Shown here: positions 20,597 to 31,671 of the stretch, in pieces | Position numbering within the stretch: position 1 is the stretch's first letter | How the letters are laid out: the number at the start of each line of letters is the position of its first letter | Program-made: the position numbers and the translations under genes | Source of the DNA: Micrococcales bacterium | Lineage (GTDB): Bacteria > Actinomycetota > Actinomycetes > Actinomycetales > Cellulomonadaceae | Assembly: GCA_014763765.1 (NCBI GenBank) | Contig: JACXUT010000002.1 | Location: forward strand, 1-64,000 | Reading direction: 5' to 3' | DNA length: 64,000 nt | Notes under the pieces: generated by a model | Seen by the model: only the letters and a program-made list of their open reading frames with translations | Told to the model about the DNA's origin: nothing | Database searches by the model: none

Positions 20597-22468
20597 GTGC
20601 CGCTGCGACACCCGGCGCGCGACCGCGACCGCGACCGCGGCTCCAGCCTGCTCGAGGTCGTCATCGCCTGCGTGCTGCTCGGCATCCTGTCGACGGCGGT
20701 GCTGGCGATCATGCTGCAGACGCAGTCCGCGGGCGTGGGCAACCGGAACCGGGTGGCGGCGTCGAACCTCGCGGCCCGGGAGGTCGACCTGGTCCGGGCG
20801 GAGTTCCGGCGCACGGAGGACGCTCCCGTGACGCTGGCCTCGGCGGGCTCGTGGACCAACAAGCACCCGCTGCCGGACCAGGTCGCGGGGCAGCCGCTCG
20901 TGGTCGACGGCACGTCCTACACCGTGTCGGCGTCGGTGCAGTGGAACGTCACCGGCACCGGGCAGTCCGCCTGCGACGGCGGGACGCTCGTGAAGTACCC
21001 GACGCTCGGCGTCACCGTGACGGTGACGTGGCCGGGCATGGGCGCGATCCAGCCGGTCGTGACGACCGCGGCGCTCGCGCCGGAGAAGGGCGACGGCATC
21101 GCGACGACCGACCACTCGTACGTGGCGGTGCGGGTCAAGGACTCCGCCGGACAGCCGAACCCCGGCCGCGGGATCGCGGTGTCGAGCGCCTCCCAGACCG
21201 TCAACGGGACCACCGACGCGCAGGGCTGCGCCGTGGTGCAGGTCGACCCGGCGGCCGGCGGCACGGCGTACACCGCGCGCGTCACCGACTCCGGGTACGT
21301 CGACATCGGCAGCACCACGAACCCGTCGAAGGCCGTCGGGACGCTGATGCCCGGTCGGCTCAACAACAGCGTCGTCTTCCAGGTCGACCGGCCCGGCACC
21401 GTCAACATCCGGCTCACCGACGACGCGGGCAACGTGCTGGACGCGGCCACCGCGACCGGGGCGGCCCTCACCCTCGTCGGCTCGGAGTCGGCCGGCAACG
21501 GGGGCAAGCGCGCCGTGACCGCGACGGGTCCCGTCACGACCGTCTCCGGGCTGTGGCCCACCACGTACGGCGCCTACGTCGGGTCGACCGTCCCCGCCGA
21601 CGGGTACGGCACGCAGGTGCTGGCCCCCGGGGGGACGATCACGCTCGACGCCGTGCTGAAGGCGGCGCACCTGCGCCTCACCGGTGTGCCGGACGGGACG
21701 ACGGAGGTCGTCGCGGTCCCCAGCACCGGCACCGGCTGCACCGACCCGGCCGCGCGCGCGGTCGACCCGGGCGCGATCGCGTTGATGCCGGGGGCGTGGA
21801 GCTTCTACGCCTCGGGTGCCACGTTCGCCTGCGCGCCGGGACCGGGCTCCCTTCCCCTGGAGGCGGGCGACAACGGCGAGGTCCCGTGGGAGCCGACCAC
21901 CCTGCGTGTCGCGTCCGCGCCCCCCGGCACGGTGTGGGCGGTCAACCACGCCCGGCTGAACCAGTCCCCGGCGGGCTGCCCCGGGCCGGCGGCCGGCCCG
22001 ATCGCGGTCAACGTCGACGCAGCACGCACCACGCCGGTGACGCTGCCCGCGGGCGACTGGTACATCTACGTCACGGACGGGCCGTCGACGTCGGGCACGT
22101 GCAGCATCCCCGCGGGCCAGTACTCGAAGATCCTCACCTACGGCGGGGAGAACCTGCTGGCGTGGTCGGCCGTGTCGCCGGTCACGGCCACCGGGCTGCC
22201 GTCCGGGTCGAGGTACAGCGTGCTCGCCTGGACGGGCGCGACGACGATGACGTGCACGTACAGCGCGCCGGCCGGCACCACGTCGTTCTCGAAGGCGTCG
22301 AGCTCGGCGACGCAAGCCACCGCGACGTTGAGCGTCGGGACCTGGAACGTGTTCATCCGGGACTCCACGGCGAAGACCTGCACCCACGCGGGCACCGTCG
22401 TCGTCGACGGGAGCGGCACGGCGTACACGCTGCCGCTGAGCACCAGCAACCCGAGGAAGGTCCCGTGA
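20597..22468 (+). CDS. Large pilin-like protein with repeat domains, adhesin candidate
   Basis: 623 residues using the GTG at 20597 after GAGGAGG. Type III signal leader of 15 residues ending DRG, then SSLLEVVIACVLLGILSTAV with Glu at +5: a pseudopilin/minor pilin N-terminus (PilV-like). Much larger than normal minor pilins. Residues about 175-260 look like a carboxypeptidase-regulatory or Ig-like domain (VRVKDSAGQPNPG...TTDAQGCAVVQV). The C-terminus holds three repeats of roughly 85-90 residues starting near 363, 443 and 533, each with a P-x-G-[TS] opening, two Cys and a G-x-W core (W401, W488, W583). This suggests a surface or tip-located binding protein carried by the pilus. Stop overlaps the next start. 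Confidence 0.8.
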   Translation: MPLRHPARDRDRDRGSSLLEVVIACVLLGILSTAVLAIMLQTQSAGVGNRNRVAASNLAAREVDLVRAEFRRTEDAPVTLASAGSWTNKHPLPDQVAGQPLVVDGTSYTVSASVQWNVTGTGQSACDGGTLVKYPTLGVTVTVTWPGMGAIQPVVTTAALAPEKGDGIATTDHSYVAVRVKDSAGQPNPGRGIAVSSASQTVNGTTDAQGCAVVQVDPAAGGTAYTARVTDSGYVDIGSTTNPSKAVGTLMPGRLNNSVVFQVDRPGTVNIRLTDDAGNVLDAATATGAALTLVGSESAGNGGKRAVTATGPVTTVSGLWPTTYGAYVGSTVPADGYGTQVLAPGGTITLDAVLKAAHLRLTGVPDGTTEVVAVPSTGTGCTDPAARAVDPGAIALMPGAWSFYASGATFACAPGPGSLPLEAGDNGEVPWEPTTLRVASAPPGTVWAVNHARLNQSPAGCPGPAAGPIAVNVDAARTTPVTLPAGDWYIYVTDGPSTSGTCSIPAGQYSKILTYGGENLLAWSAVSPVTATGLPSGSRYSVLAWTGATTMTCTYSAPAGTTSFSKASSSATQATATLSVGTWNVFIRDSTAKTCTHAGTVVVDGSGTAYTLPLSTSNPRKVP

Positions 22469-23247
22469 GCCGGGCGGTGCGCCGCAGGGCGTGGGAGCTG
22501 CGCCGCCGGGCGGGGGAGCAGCCGGACCGGGGCACCACCCTGACCGAGATGCTGGTCGTGATGATCATCCTGAGCATCGTCGTCGCGGCGACGGCGGCGC
22601 TCACGATCGGCTTCACGCGGACCACCGCGCAGAACACCGCCCGGCAGGACCAGATCGACGCGGCCCGCACCGCGGTCGAGCGGATCAGCAAGACCACCCG
22701 GACGGCGGTCAAGCCGAGCCAGCTCGTGTCGAACTGCAACGCCACGTGCCAGCAGGCGTCGGCGTTCGCCGCCGGCTCGGCGTACTCGATGCGGTTCTAC
22801 GCGAACCTCGACAACCCCCGGAACACCGTGGGTCCGTCGCAGATCACGTACACGGTCGCGACGTCGGGCGCGGACGCCGGCGTGCTGATCGAGAAGGTGC
22901 AGCGACCCGACCCGACCGCGACCCCTCCGCCCGGCGGGTACACGTACTGCAACGCCGAGGCCGCGGGCGCGAGCCAGGACTGCCGGTCCCGGCTCACGGT
23001 CCGCCGGTACACCTCGGGGGTGCGGACCACGACGCCCGTGTTCACGTACTACGGCTCTGACGGCGGCAAGCTCGAGCTCGCGGCCGACGGCCAGCTGTCC
23101 GCCGACCGGCTCCAGAAGGTGCTGGCGGTCGAGGTGACGCTGACCGTCGGCAGCACGGGGGCGTCGGCGCCCCGGCCCACGACCTACATCCAGCGCATCA
23201 CGCTGCCGAACGCCCAGGCGGTCGTGCAGGAGGGAGAGAACCCATGA
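22465..23247 (+). CDS. PilW-like minor pilin
   Basis: 260 residues, GTG overlapping the preceding stop. Leader of about 23 residues ending PDRG, then TTLTEMLVVMIILSIVVAAT with Glu at +5. The soluble part contains two Cys pairs (SNCNATC and YCNAEA...DCRS). It ends with a beta-rich region (VLAVEVTLTVGSTGA) like PilW/PilJ-type minor pilins, which help start pilus assembly. Coupled to the next gene by ATGA. Confidence 0.82.
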   Translation: MSRAVRRRAWELRRRAGEQPDRGTTLTEMLVVMIILSIVVAATAALTIGFTRTTAQNTARQDQIDAARTAVERISKTTRTAVKPSQLVSNCNATCQQASAFAAGSAYSMRFYANLDNPRNTVGPSQITYTVATSGADAGVLIEKVQRPDPTATPPPGGYTYCNAEAAGASQDCRSRLTVRRYTSGVRTTTPVFTYYGSDGGKLELAADGQLSADRLQKVLAVEVTLTVGSTGASAPRPTTYIQRITLPNAQAVVQEGENP

Positions 23248-25160
23248 GCGCGCGTGCGACCCGACCCCGGGGCGGGGGAGGCGGCGTCCTCCGCCGGCTG
23301 CGCGGTGACGACGAGGGTGCGGCCCTGGTGGTGGTCGTCGGCTCGATGCTGGTGCTCGCGATGCTCGCGCTGACCGCGCTCGCGTACACCCTCAGCGGCC
23401 AGCGGTTCGCCCGGTACGACCAGGACTACACCGCCGCGATGAGCGCGGCGCAGTCCGGCATCGACGACTTCATCAGCCGGCTCGACAGCATCGACACCTA
23501 CGGACTGGCGGTGGACTGCACGAACCAGGCCTGGCAGGGACCGATGGCGTCGTCCTCGAACACCTGCGGCTGGGGCCCGTCGACCGCGGCCGGCTGGCTG
23601 CCCGTCACCCCGGGCGACACCGGCCCGCGCGCGGCGCAGTTCCACTACGCCGTCGACGCCTCGCGCAAGGTCACGGAGGGCACCGTGCTGCTCACGGTGA
23701 CCGGGCGGCAGAACGGCGTCTACCGCACCGTCCAGGCCACCGTCGGCATGGGCGGCTCGACCGACTACGTGTACTACACCGACTTCGAGTCCGCGGACCC
23801 GACGAACGTGCAGGCGTACCCGCCCAGCGGGACGACGAAGCTCGCGTGCGGCGCGGGGACGACGGCCCAGGCGAAGTACTGGTACCAGGGCAGGTCGTCG
23901 GACAACTGCAAGGAGATCACCTTCATCTCGACGGACACGCTCGACGGCGACGTGTTCTCCAACGACACGATCCTCAGCGACCGGGCGACGTTCGAGGAGG
24001 GCTTCGAGACGGCCGAGCCCCGGTGCCAGAACGCCACCGGGAACGCGAGCACCTGGAGCTCGAGCTGCCTGCGCAGCGGGAGCACCGCCACCTTCGGCGA
24101 GCAGCCGCGGTACGCGACGCCGAAGTACCTGCCGGACAACACCCGGGAGTTCGCCACCAACCCCGGCTGCCACTACTTCGGGGCGACCCGGGTGAAGTTC
24201 AACGCCGACGGGACGATGACCGTCTGGAACAAGACGTCGGTGAACGGCGGGAAGGCCCCGGTCGCGATCCGGCGCCCCGGCGACACCACCGACCCGTCGT
24301 GCGGCACCGTCGACCAGCTCAACCGGGCGGAGGGCGCGACGCTCCCGGTGCCCGACGAGATGGTGATCTTCGCCGACACCGGGGCGGACTCCGCGAACCG
24401 GCAGTGCTACGGCGGCGAGATCGGCGGGCCGTCGGGCCGCGAGCTCCCGCTCGGGAACTACACCGGTGCCGCGCCCACCGGGCGCAACCAGTCCTACACG
24501 TACGACACCAACATGCTCGAGGAGACGAAGTACTGCAGCCGCGGGAACCTGTACGCGGAGGGCATCCTCAACGGGCGCGTGACGCTCGCGTCGCAGGAGT
24601 CCGTGATCGTGACCGGCGACCTCGTGCTCGCCGGCGGCCAGACGTCCGCCAGCGACGACATGCTCGGCCTCGTGGCGTCGAACTCGGTCGAGGTGTTCCA
24701 CCCGATCACCACGCGCGTCGACTCGGTCGAGCGGTGCATCGCGACGAACTGGTACGGCGGGTGCACCCGGTACGGGTACACGTGGGGCTCGCCGTCCGGC
24801 GAGACCGAGGTCACCGGCTGGCCGACCCGCTACCGGTCCCCGGGCGAGTCGGCGAACACCCCGACGAGCGGCGTCCTCATCGCCGGGTCGATCCAGACGC
24901 TGCAGCACTCGTTCCTGGTGCAGAAGTACGACAAGGGGACGTCGAGGGGCCGGCTGCAGGTGTACGGGTCGATCGCCCAGCGGTGGCGCGGCATCGTCGG
25001 CCAGAACGACAACGCGGGCTCGCACGGCTACAGCAAGCTCTACGAGTACGACAAGCGCCTCGTGTACTCCCGCCCGCCGTACTTCCCGACCTGGGCGAAC
25101 GCCCAGTGGACGCTGCGGTACTCGGGTGAGATGAGCACGCCGGGCGAGGTGCGAGGCTGA
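23244..25160 (+). CDS. PilX-like pilus protein with long extracellular region
   Basis: 638 residues. Short basic N-terminus, DDEG, then AALVVVVGSMLVLAMLALTALAYTL: a PilX_N-type segment with no Glu at +5, as also seen in GspK. The helix continues (DQDYTAAMSAAQSGIDDFISRL). The rest, over 500 residues and rich in Tyr, Asn, Thr and Cys, contains stretches such as TLDGDVFSNDTILSD and ILNGRVTLASQESVIVTGDLVLAGG that look like short beta-solenoid turns. PilX proteins sit at the pilus tip complex and modulate aggregation; this one is several times larger. Followed 5 bases later by the peptidase gene. Confidence 0.8.
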   Translation: MSARATRPRGGGGGVLRRLRGDDEGAALVVVVGSMLVLAMLALTALAYTLSGQRFARYDQDYTAAMSAAQSGIDDFISRLDSIDTYGLAVDCTNQAWQGPMASSSNTCGWGPSTAAGWLPVTPGDTGPRAAQFHYAVDASRKVTEGTVLLTVTGRQNGVYRTVQATVGMGGSTDYVYYTDFESADPTNVQAYPPSGTTKLACGAGTTAQAKYWYQGRSSDNCKEITFISTDTLDGDVFSNDTILSDRATFEEGFETAEPRCQNATGNASTWSSSCLRSGSTATFGEQPRYATPKYLPDNTREFATNPGCHYFGATRVKFNADGTMTVWNKTSVNGGKAPVAIRRPGDTTDPSCGTVDQLNRAEGATLPVPDEMVIFADTGADSANRQCYGGEIGGPSGRELPLGNYTGAAPTGRNQSYTYDTNMLEETKYCSRGNLYAEGILNGRVTLASQESVIVTGDLVLAGGQTSASDDMLGLVASNSVEVFHPITTRVDSVERCIATNWYGGCTRYGYTWGSPSGETEVTGWPTRYRSPGESANTPTSGVLIAGSIQTLQHSFLVQKYDKGTSRGRLQVYGSIAQRWRGIVGQNDNAGSHGYSKLYEYDKRLVYSRPPYFPTWANAQWTLRYSGEMSTPGEVRG

Positions 25161-25165
25161 CCGGC

Positions 25166-25963
25166 ATGCTGCCTCTGGTCGCCGGGCTGAGCGCCGTCCT
25201 CGGCCTCGCCGTCGGCTCGTTCCTCAACGTCGTCGTGTGGCGGGTGCCGCGCGCGGAGTCCGTCGTGCGCCCGGCCAGCGCGTGCCCGCGGTGCGGCCAC
25301 GCCATCCGGCCGCGCGACAACGTGCCCGTCCTGTCGTGGCTGCTGCTGCGGGGCCGGTGCCGCGACTGCGGGGAGCCCATCGCGGTGCGCTACCCGCTGG
25401 TCGAGCTGGCGACGGCGGTGCTGTTCGGGCTGGCGGCGTGGTGGTGCTGGGCGGCGGGCACGCCGTGGCTGCTGCCCGCGGCCCTGTACCTGGTGGCCGT
25501 CGCGGTGCCGCTGGTGCTCATCGACCTGGACGTCCAGCGGCTGCCGGACGCGATCGTGCTGCCCTCGTACCCGGTCGCGGCGGTGCTGCTGGCCCTCGCC
25601 AGCCTCGACCCGGGCGGCGCCTCGGACTGGGGCGCCCTGCTGCGGGCGGCCCTCGCGGGCCTGGCGCTGGCCGCGTTCTACCTCGTCGTGCTCGTCGTCT
25701 ACCCCGCCGGCATGGGGCTCGGCGACGTCAAGCTCGCCGGCCTGCTCGGGCTGTACCTCGGGTGGGTCGGCTGGGGTGCTGTGCTGATCGGCTGGTTCGC
25801 CACGTTCCTGCTCGGCGGGCTGTTCGCCGTGGGACTCCTGGTGACCGGTCGCGCGCGCCGCGGCACGGGCATCCCGTTCGGCCCGTGGATGGTCCTCGGG
25901 TCGGCCGTCGGGCTCGTCGCCGGGCCCCGGATCTGGGAGGCGTACCTGGGCGCCTTCGGCTGA
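25166..25963 (+). CDS. pilD: Prepilin peptidase (A24 aspartic protease)
   Basis: 265 residues. N-terminal GSFLNVVVWRVPR, then the cytoplasmic zinc ribbon CPRC (40-43) and CRDC (65-68) of the methyltransferase-type domain, then about seven membrane helices. The two catalytic Asp are in VLIDLDVQRLPD and GMGLGDVKLAG (the GxGD motif). It removes prepilin leaders and N-methylates residue +1 for the four pilin-like proteins just upstream. Confidence 0.95.
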   Translation: MLPLVAGLSAVLGLAVGSFLNVVVWRVPRAESVVRPASACPRCGHAIRPRDNVPVLSWLLLRGRCRDCGEPIAVRYPLVELATAVLFGLAAWWCWAAGTPWLLPAALYLVAVAVPLVLIDLDVQRLPDAIVLPSYPVAAVLLALASLDPGGASDWGALLRAALAGLALAAFYLVVLVVYPAGMGLGDVKLAGLLGLYLGWVGWGAVLIGWFATFLLGGLFAVGLLVTGRARRGTGIPFGPWMVLGSAVGLVAGPRIWEAYLGAFG

Positions 25964-26059
25964 GCGCCACCCGGACGGCCGCTCAAGTTCACCGCGGCGA
26001 GGCCGATGAACCACACAGCGTGCCCGCGGCACGCCCAGACCTGACGAGGAGACGTCCAC

Positions 26060-27124
26060 GTGGCGAAGACCCGAGTGATCGGCCTCGACATCGGCACCAC
26101 CGGTGTCCGGGCGGCCGAGGTCGAGTTCGACAGCGGTGGCGCGCCGGCCGGAGCAGCCGCCCGCGTGGTGCGGGCGGGCTTCGTGCCGCTGCCCTGGGGC
26201 GCCGTCCACGACGGCGAGGTCGCGGAGCCCGCGACCGTGTCGACGGCGATCCGCCGCCTGTGGTCGGAGCAGAAGCTGTCCTCCAAGGACGTGGTGATCG
26301 GAGTCGGCAACCAGCGCGTGCTCGTCCGCGAGCTCGACATGCCGGCGCTGCCGCCCGCGCAGCTGCGTGCCGCGCTGCCGTTCCAGGTCGAGGGGCTGAT
26401 CCCCGTCGCGGCGAGCGACGCGCTGCTGGACTTCTACCCGGTGAGCAGCAGCACCGGCGCGGAGGGACCGCAGCTCCACGGCCTGCTGGTCGCGGCGACG
26501 GCCGAGACGGTCCTCGCGAACACCCGGGCGGTCGAGGCCGCGGGGCTGCGGCCCACCATGGTCGACCTCAACGCGTTCGCGGTCGCGCGGGTCCAGTCCC
26601 GCTCGGGTTTCGCCTCCGGGGTCGTGGCGTTCGTCGACATCGGGGCCCGGGTCACCAACGTGTCGATCGTCGTCGACGGCCACCCCCGGTTCGTGCGCAT
26701 CCTGCCCTCCGGCGGGCACGACGTGACGGAGGCGCTGTCCAGCACCCTCGACATCCCGACGCAGGACGCCGAGCAGCTCAAGCGGCAGGTCGGCATCGGG
26801 CTGGCCACGCCCCAGGAGGACCTGACGGCGAAGCAGATCGTCGCCGAGGTGACGACCGGCCTCGTCGACTCCGTGCGCAACACGCTCGTCTACTACGCGA
26901 GCAGCAACCCCGGAGGTGCCGTGCAGAAGATCGTCCTGTCCGGTGGCGGTGCGTTCCTGCCGGGCCTGGGCCAGTACCTGGCCAGCGCCGCCCGCGTCCA
27001 CGTGGTCGTCGGGGAGCCCCTGGCGGCCCTCCCGCTGGCGAAGGGCCTGGACCCGCGCTCGCTCGGCGCCGCGCCCGCGACGTACGCCGTGCCGCTCGGG
27101 CTGGCGATGGGGGTGGCGGCATGA
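26060..27124 (+). CDS. pilM: Type IV pilus assembly protein PilM
   Basis: 354 residues, actin-like cytoplasmic ATPase. Phosphate-binding IGLDIGTTGVRAAEVE at the N-terminus, VVAFVDIGARVTNVSIV in the middle (phosphate 2), and VLSGGGAFLPGLGQYL near the end (adenosine motif). It binds the N-terminal NLLP peptide of PilN and connects the motor to the membrane complex. GTG start after GAGGAGA, 97 bases after pilD; stop overlaps pilN by 4 bases. Confidence 0.93.
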   Translation: MAKTRVIGLDIGTTGVRAAEVEFDSGGAPAGAAARVVRAGFVPLPWGAVHDGEVAEPATVSTAIRRLWSEQKLSSKDVVIGVGNQRVLVRELDMPALPPAQLRAALPFQVEGLIPVAASDALLDFYPVSSSTGAEGPQLHGLLVAATAETVLANTRAVEAAGLRPTMVDLNAFAVARVQSRSGFASGVVAFVDIGARVTNVSIVVDGHPRFVRILPSGGHDVTEALSSTLDIPTQDAEQLKRQVGIGLATPQEDLTAKQIVAEVTTGLVDSVRNTLVYYASSNPGGAVQKIVLSGGGAFLPGLGQYLASAARVHVVVGEPLAALPLAKGLDPRSLGAAPATYAVPLGLAMGVAA

Positions 27125-27804
27125 GCGTCGTCACCCCGTCCCGCCGGCCGGCCGCGGCACCCGTGCTGTCCTGGCCGCAGGTCAACCTGCTGCCGCCGGA
27201 GGTCACCCGCGGGCGACGGCTGGCGTCCGTCAAGCGGCTGCTCGTCCTGGCTCTCGCGCTGGTGGTCCTGCTGGCGTCGCTCGGGTACGTCGGCGCCGTC
27301 CTGCTCGCGCGCGGCGCGGCGGACGACCTGGCCACGGCACAGGCCGACACGGCCCGGCTCCAGGACGAGAAGTCGCAGTACTCCGAGGTGCCGCAGACGC
27401 TGGGAGCCATCGCGACCGCGGAGTCGGCGCGGCAGCAGGCCATGGCGTCGGAGATCCTGTGGCCCGGCTACCTCGAGGCGCTGCGGGCGGTGACGCCCGA
27501 GGGCGTGTCCTACGACTCGATGGCGGTCACGGTCGGTCAGCCCGGCCAGCCGTTCACCGGCACCACGGACCCGCTGGCACCCGCCGCGGCGATCGGTCAG
27601 ATCACGTTCTCGGCCCGGTCGCTGACACTCCCGGACACCGCCGCGTGGATCGAGGCGATCGAGGCCGTCCCCGGGATGTCCAACCCGTGGTTCTCCTCCG
27701 CGACCCTCAGCGAGGAGGAGGGCGTCGTGTTCTACCAGGTCGCCGCCACGGTCGACCTGCTGCCCACGGCCCTGTCGGGCCGGTTCGAGCCGGAGGCCGA
27801 GTGA
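27121..27804 (+). CDS. pilN: Type IV pilus assembly protein PilN
   Basis: 227 residues. The PilM-binding motif QVNLLPPEV (about 20-28) lies just before a single membrane helix (about 40-62), then a coiled region (DDLATAQADTARLQDEKS) and a ferredoxin-like domain (VTPEGVSYDSMAV...ISFSARS-like beta strands). It forms a heterodimer with PilO. Starts inside the pilM stop and ends inside the pilO start. Confidence 0.9.
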   Translation: MSVVTPSRRPAAAPVLSWPQVNLLPPEVTRGRRLASVKRLLVLALALVVLLASLGYVGAVLLARGAADDLATAQADTARLQDEKSQYSEVPQTLGAIATAESARQQAMASEILWPGYLEALRAVTPEGVSYDSMAVTVGQPGQPFTGTTDPLAPAAAIGQITFSARSLTLPDTAAWIEAIEAVPGMSNPWFSSATLSEEEGVVFYQVAATVDLLPTALSGRFEPEAE

Positions 27805-28595
27805 TGCGCCAGGCGAGTGCGAAGGTCTGGGTCGGAGGCACGGCGCTGCTCGCGGTGCTCGTGCTGGTGGCCGCGTGGTTCCTGCTGATCGACCCGGTGA
27901 TGGCGCAGGCCGCGGACGACACCACGCAGGCGGAGTCGCAGCGGCAGCAGAACGACCTGCTCGAGCTCGAGATCGCGAAGCTCAAGGAGCAGGCGACGCA
28001 CCTCGAGGAGTACAAGGCCGAGCTCGCGGACCTGCGGCTGCAGATGCCGGTGACCGGTGACGGGGCCAGCATCAGCCGGGAGCTGCAGAGCCTGGCGGAG
28101 GCCGCGGGCGTGACGATCACGTCGGTGGCCCCGAGCCAGCCCCAGCCGTTCGTGGCCGCCGCGCCGGCGGTCTCCGACTCCGCGACGGCGGACGACACGG
28201 GCGCGACCGACGGGTCCACCGCGGCGGCGACCGACGACCCGGCGTCCGACGGGGCCGCGTCCGACACGACGACGTCCACCACGGTGTCCGGGTTCTACAC
28301 CATCCCGATCTCGGTCGGCTCGATCGGCTCGTACGAGTCGACGGTGGCGTTCCTGAAGGCGCTCCAGACCGAGGCGAGCCGGCTGTACCTGGTCTCGACG
28401 ATCAACGCGGTGACCCAGGACGCCTCGGGTGCCAGCGGCGGCCGGCCCGCGACGAACGCCGGCGACATCGAGCTGTCGCTGTCCGGGTACGCGTTCGTGC
28501 TCACCGACGGCGCGCTCCCTGTCGACCCGGACGCGGACGCGGGCGACCTGCCGGTCCCGGGGTCGCAGGCCAACCCGTTCGCTCCGGTGGGCTGA
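27804..28595 (+). CDS. pilO: Type IV pilus assembly protein PilO
   Basis: 263 residues. One membrane helix (about 8-30, [20 protein letters not shown]), a coiled coil (about 38-75, [20 protein letters not shown]), then a PilO fold split by a Ser/Thr/Asp/Ala-rich linker (about 120-155). The second half ([35 protein letters not shown]) is the typical PilO beta-alpha region. Last gene of the pilus locus. No PilP or PilQ follows, in keeping with a cell that lacks an outer membrane. Confidence 0.88.
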   Translation: MRQASAKVWVGGTALLAVLVLVAAWFLLIDPVMAQAADDTTQAESQRQQNDLLELEIAKLKEQATHLEEYKAELADLRLQMPVTGDGASISRELQSLAEAAGVTITSVAPSQPQPFVAAAPAVSDSATADDTGATDGSTAAATDDPASDGAASDTTTSTTVSGFYTIPISVGSIGSYESTVAFLKALQTEASRLYLVSTINAVTQDASGASGGRPATNAGDIELSLSGYAFVLTDGALPVDPDADAGDLPVPGSQANPFAPVG

Positions 28596-28632
28596 CCCGC
28601 CGGCCGCCCGTCGGCCCCGTCCCGGCCCCTCC

Positions 28633-28667
28633 CCGCGCCCCGGCCCACCCCGTGGACCGGGGCGCGG
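28633..28667 (+). terminator. Hairpin terminator after pilO
   Basis: Perfect 11-bp stem CCGCGCCCCGG/CCGGGGCGCGG with a 13-base loop, 38 bases after pilO. It separates the pilus genes from aroC. Confidence 0.65.
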
Positions 28668-28699
28668 TGCTGCCCGCCCGACATGGGAGGATCGCGACC

Positions 28700-29886
28700 A
28701 TGCTCCGTTGGTTGACGTCCGGTGAGTCGCACGGCCCCGCCCTGGTGGGCGTCCTGGAGGGCCTCCCCGCGGGTGTCGAGGTCGAGTCGGCCCACATCCG
28801 CGACGCGCTGGCGCGGCGGCGGCTGGGGTACGGCCGCGGCGCGCGCATGAAGTTCGAGCAGGACGAGGTGCGGATCCTCGGCGGCGTGCGCCTCGGGCTG
28901 TCGCAGGGCGGCCCGGTGGCGATCGAGATCGGCAACACCGAGTGGCCGAAGTGGGTCGACGTGATGTCGGCGGACCCGGTGGACGACCCGGAGAAGCTGA
29001 ACCGTGCGCGCAATGCGCCGCTGACGCGGCCGCGGCCCGGGCACGCCGACCTGGTCGGGATGCGCAAGTACGCGTTCGACGACGCGCGGCCCGTGCTGGA
29101 GCGGGCGTCCGCGCGGGAGACGGCCACGCGGGTGGCGCTCGGCACGGTCGCGGCGCGGTTCCTGGAGCAGGCGGCGGGTGTCCGGCTCGTGTCGCACGTG
29201 GTGGGCATCGGCCCGGTGGCGGTCCCGGACGACGCGGCGCTGCCCGGCCCGGACGACGTCGCGGCGCTCGACTCGGACCCGGTGCGCTGCTTCGACGCGG
29301 CGACGTCGGCGGCGATGGTGGCCGAGATCGACGAGTGCCACAAGGACGGCGACACGCTGGGCGGCGTCGTCGAGGTGCTGGTGTACGGGCTGCCGTCGGG
29401 CCTGGGCTCGTACGTGCACGCCGACCGGCGTCTGGACGCCCGGCTCGCGGGCGCCCTCATGGGCATCCAGGCGATCAAGGGCGTGGAGGTCGGCGACGGG
29501 TTCCGCACGGCGACGCGGCGCGGGTCGCAGGCGCACGACGAGATGGAGCGCGACGCCGACGGCGTGATCCGGCGCCGCAGCAACCGAGCGGGCGGGCTCG
29601 AGGGCGGCATGACGAACGGCGAGGTGCTGCGCGTGCGCGCGGCGATGAAGCCGATCTCGACGGTGCCGCGCGCGCTGGACACGGTCGACACCGCCAGCGG
29701 CGAGCCGGCGAAGGCCCAGCACCAGCGCTCCGACGTGTGCGCGGTCCCGCCGGCGGCGGTCGTCGCGGAGGCGATGGTCGCGCTGGTGGTCGCGGACGCG
29801 CTGCTGGAGAAGACGGGCGGCGACTCGGTCGGGGAGGTGCGGCGCAACCTCGAGGCGTACGTCGCGTCCGTGCCCGACCTGCTGCG

Positions 29887-29890
<4 letters not shown>
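28700..29890 (+). CDS. aroC: Chorismate synthase
   Basis: 396 residues from the ATG at 28700, which follows GGGAGGA. Makes chorismate from EPSP using reduced FMN. Signature segments: [25 protein letters not shown], the [15 protein letters not shown] loop, [31 protein letters not shown] and [11 protein letters not shown]. First gene of an aroC-aroK-aroB cluster with 4-base overlaps. Confidence 0.97.
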
Positions 29891-31586
<1,696 letters not shown>

Positions 31587-31592
31587 GACCGG

Positions 31593-31667
31593 ACAAGGCC
31601 ACAGCCTTGTGCGCCCCGGTACAAGGTCCAGACCTTGTATCTGGTCGACACAAGGTCGTAGCCTTGT
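31593..31667 (+). promoter_or_regulatory. Three identical palindromic operators and promoter of satD
   Basis: ACAAGG-N6-CCTTGT occurs three times with exact 6-bp arms: 31593-31610, 31621-31638 and 31650-31667, starting 28 and 29 bases apart, always with a 6-base centre. The second and third sites overlap a promoter: TTGTAT (31635-31640), 18-base spacer, TAGCCT (31659-31664). That -10 ends 7 bases before the satD ATG, so the mRNA should be leaderless. A repressor bound here would block the promoter; the HTH of the downstream protein is the obvious candidate. Confidence 0.85.
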
Positions 31668-31671
31668 GTGC

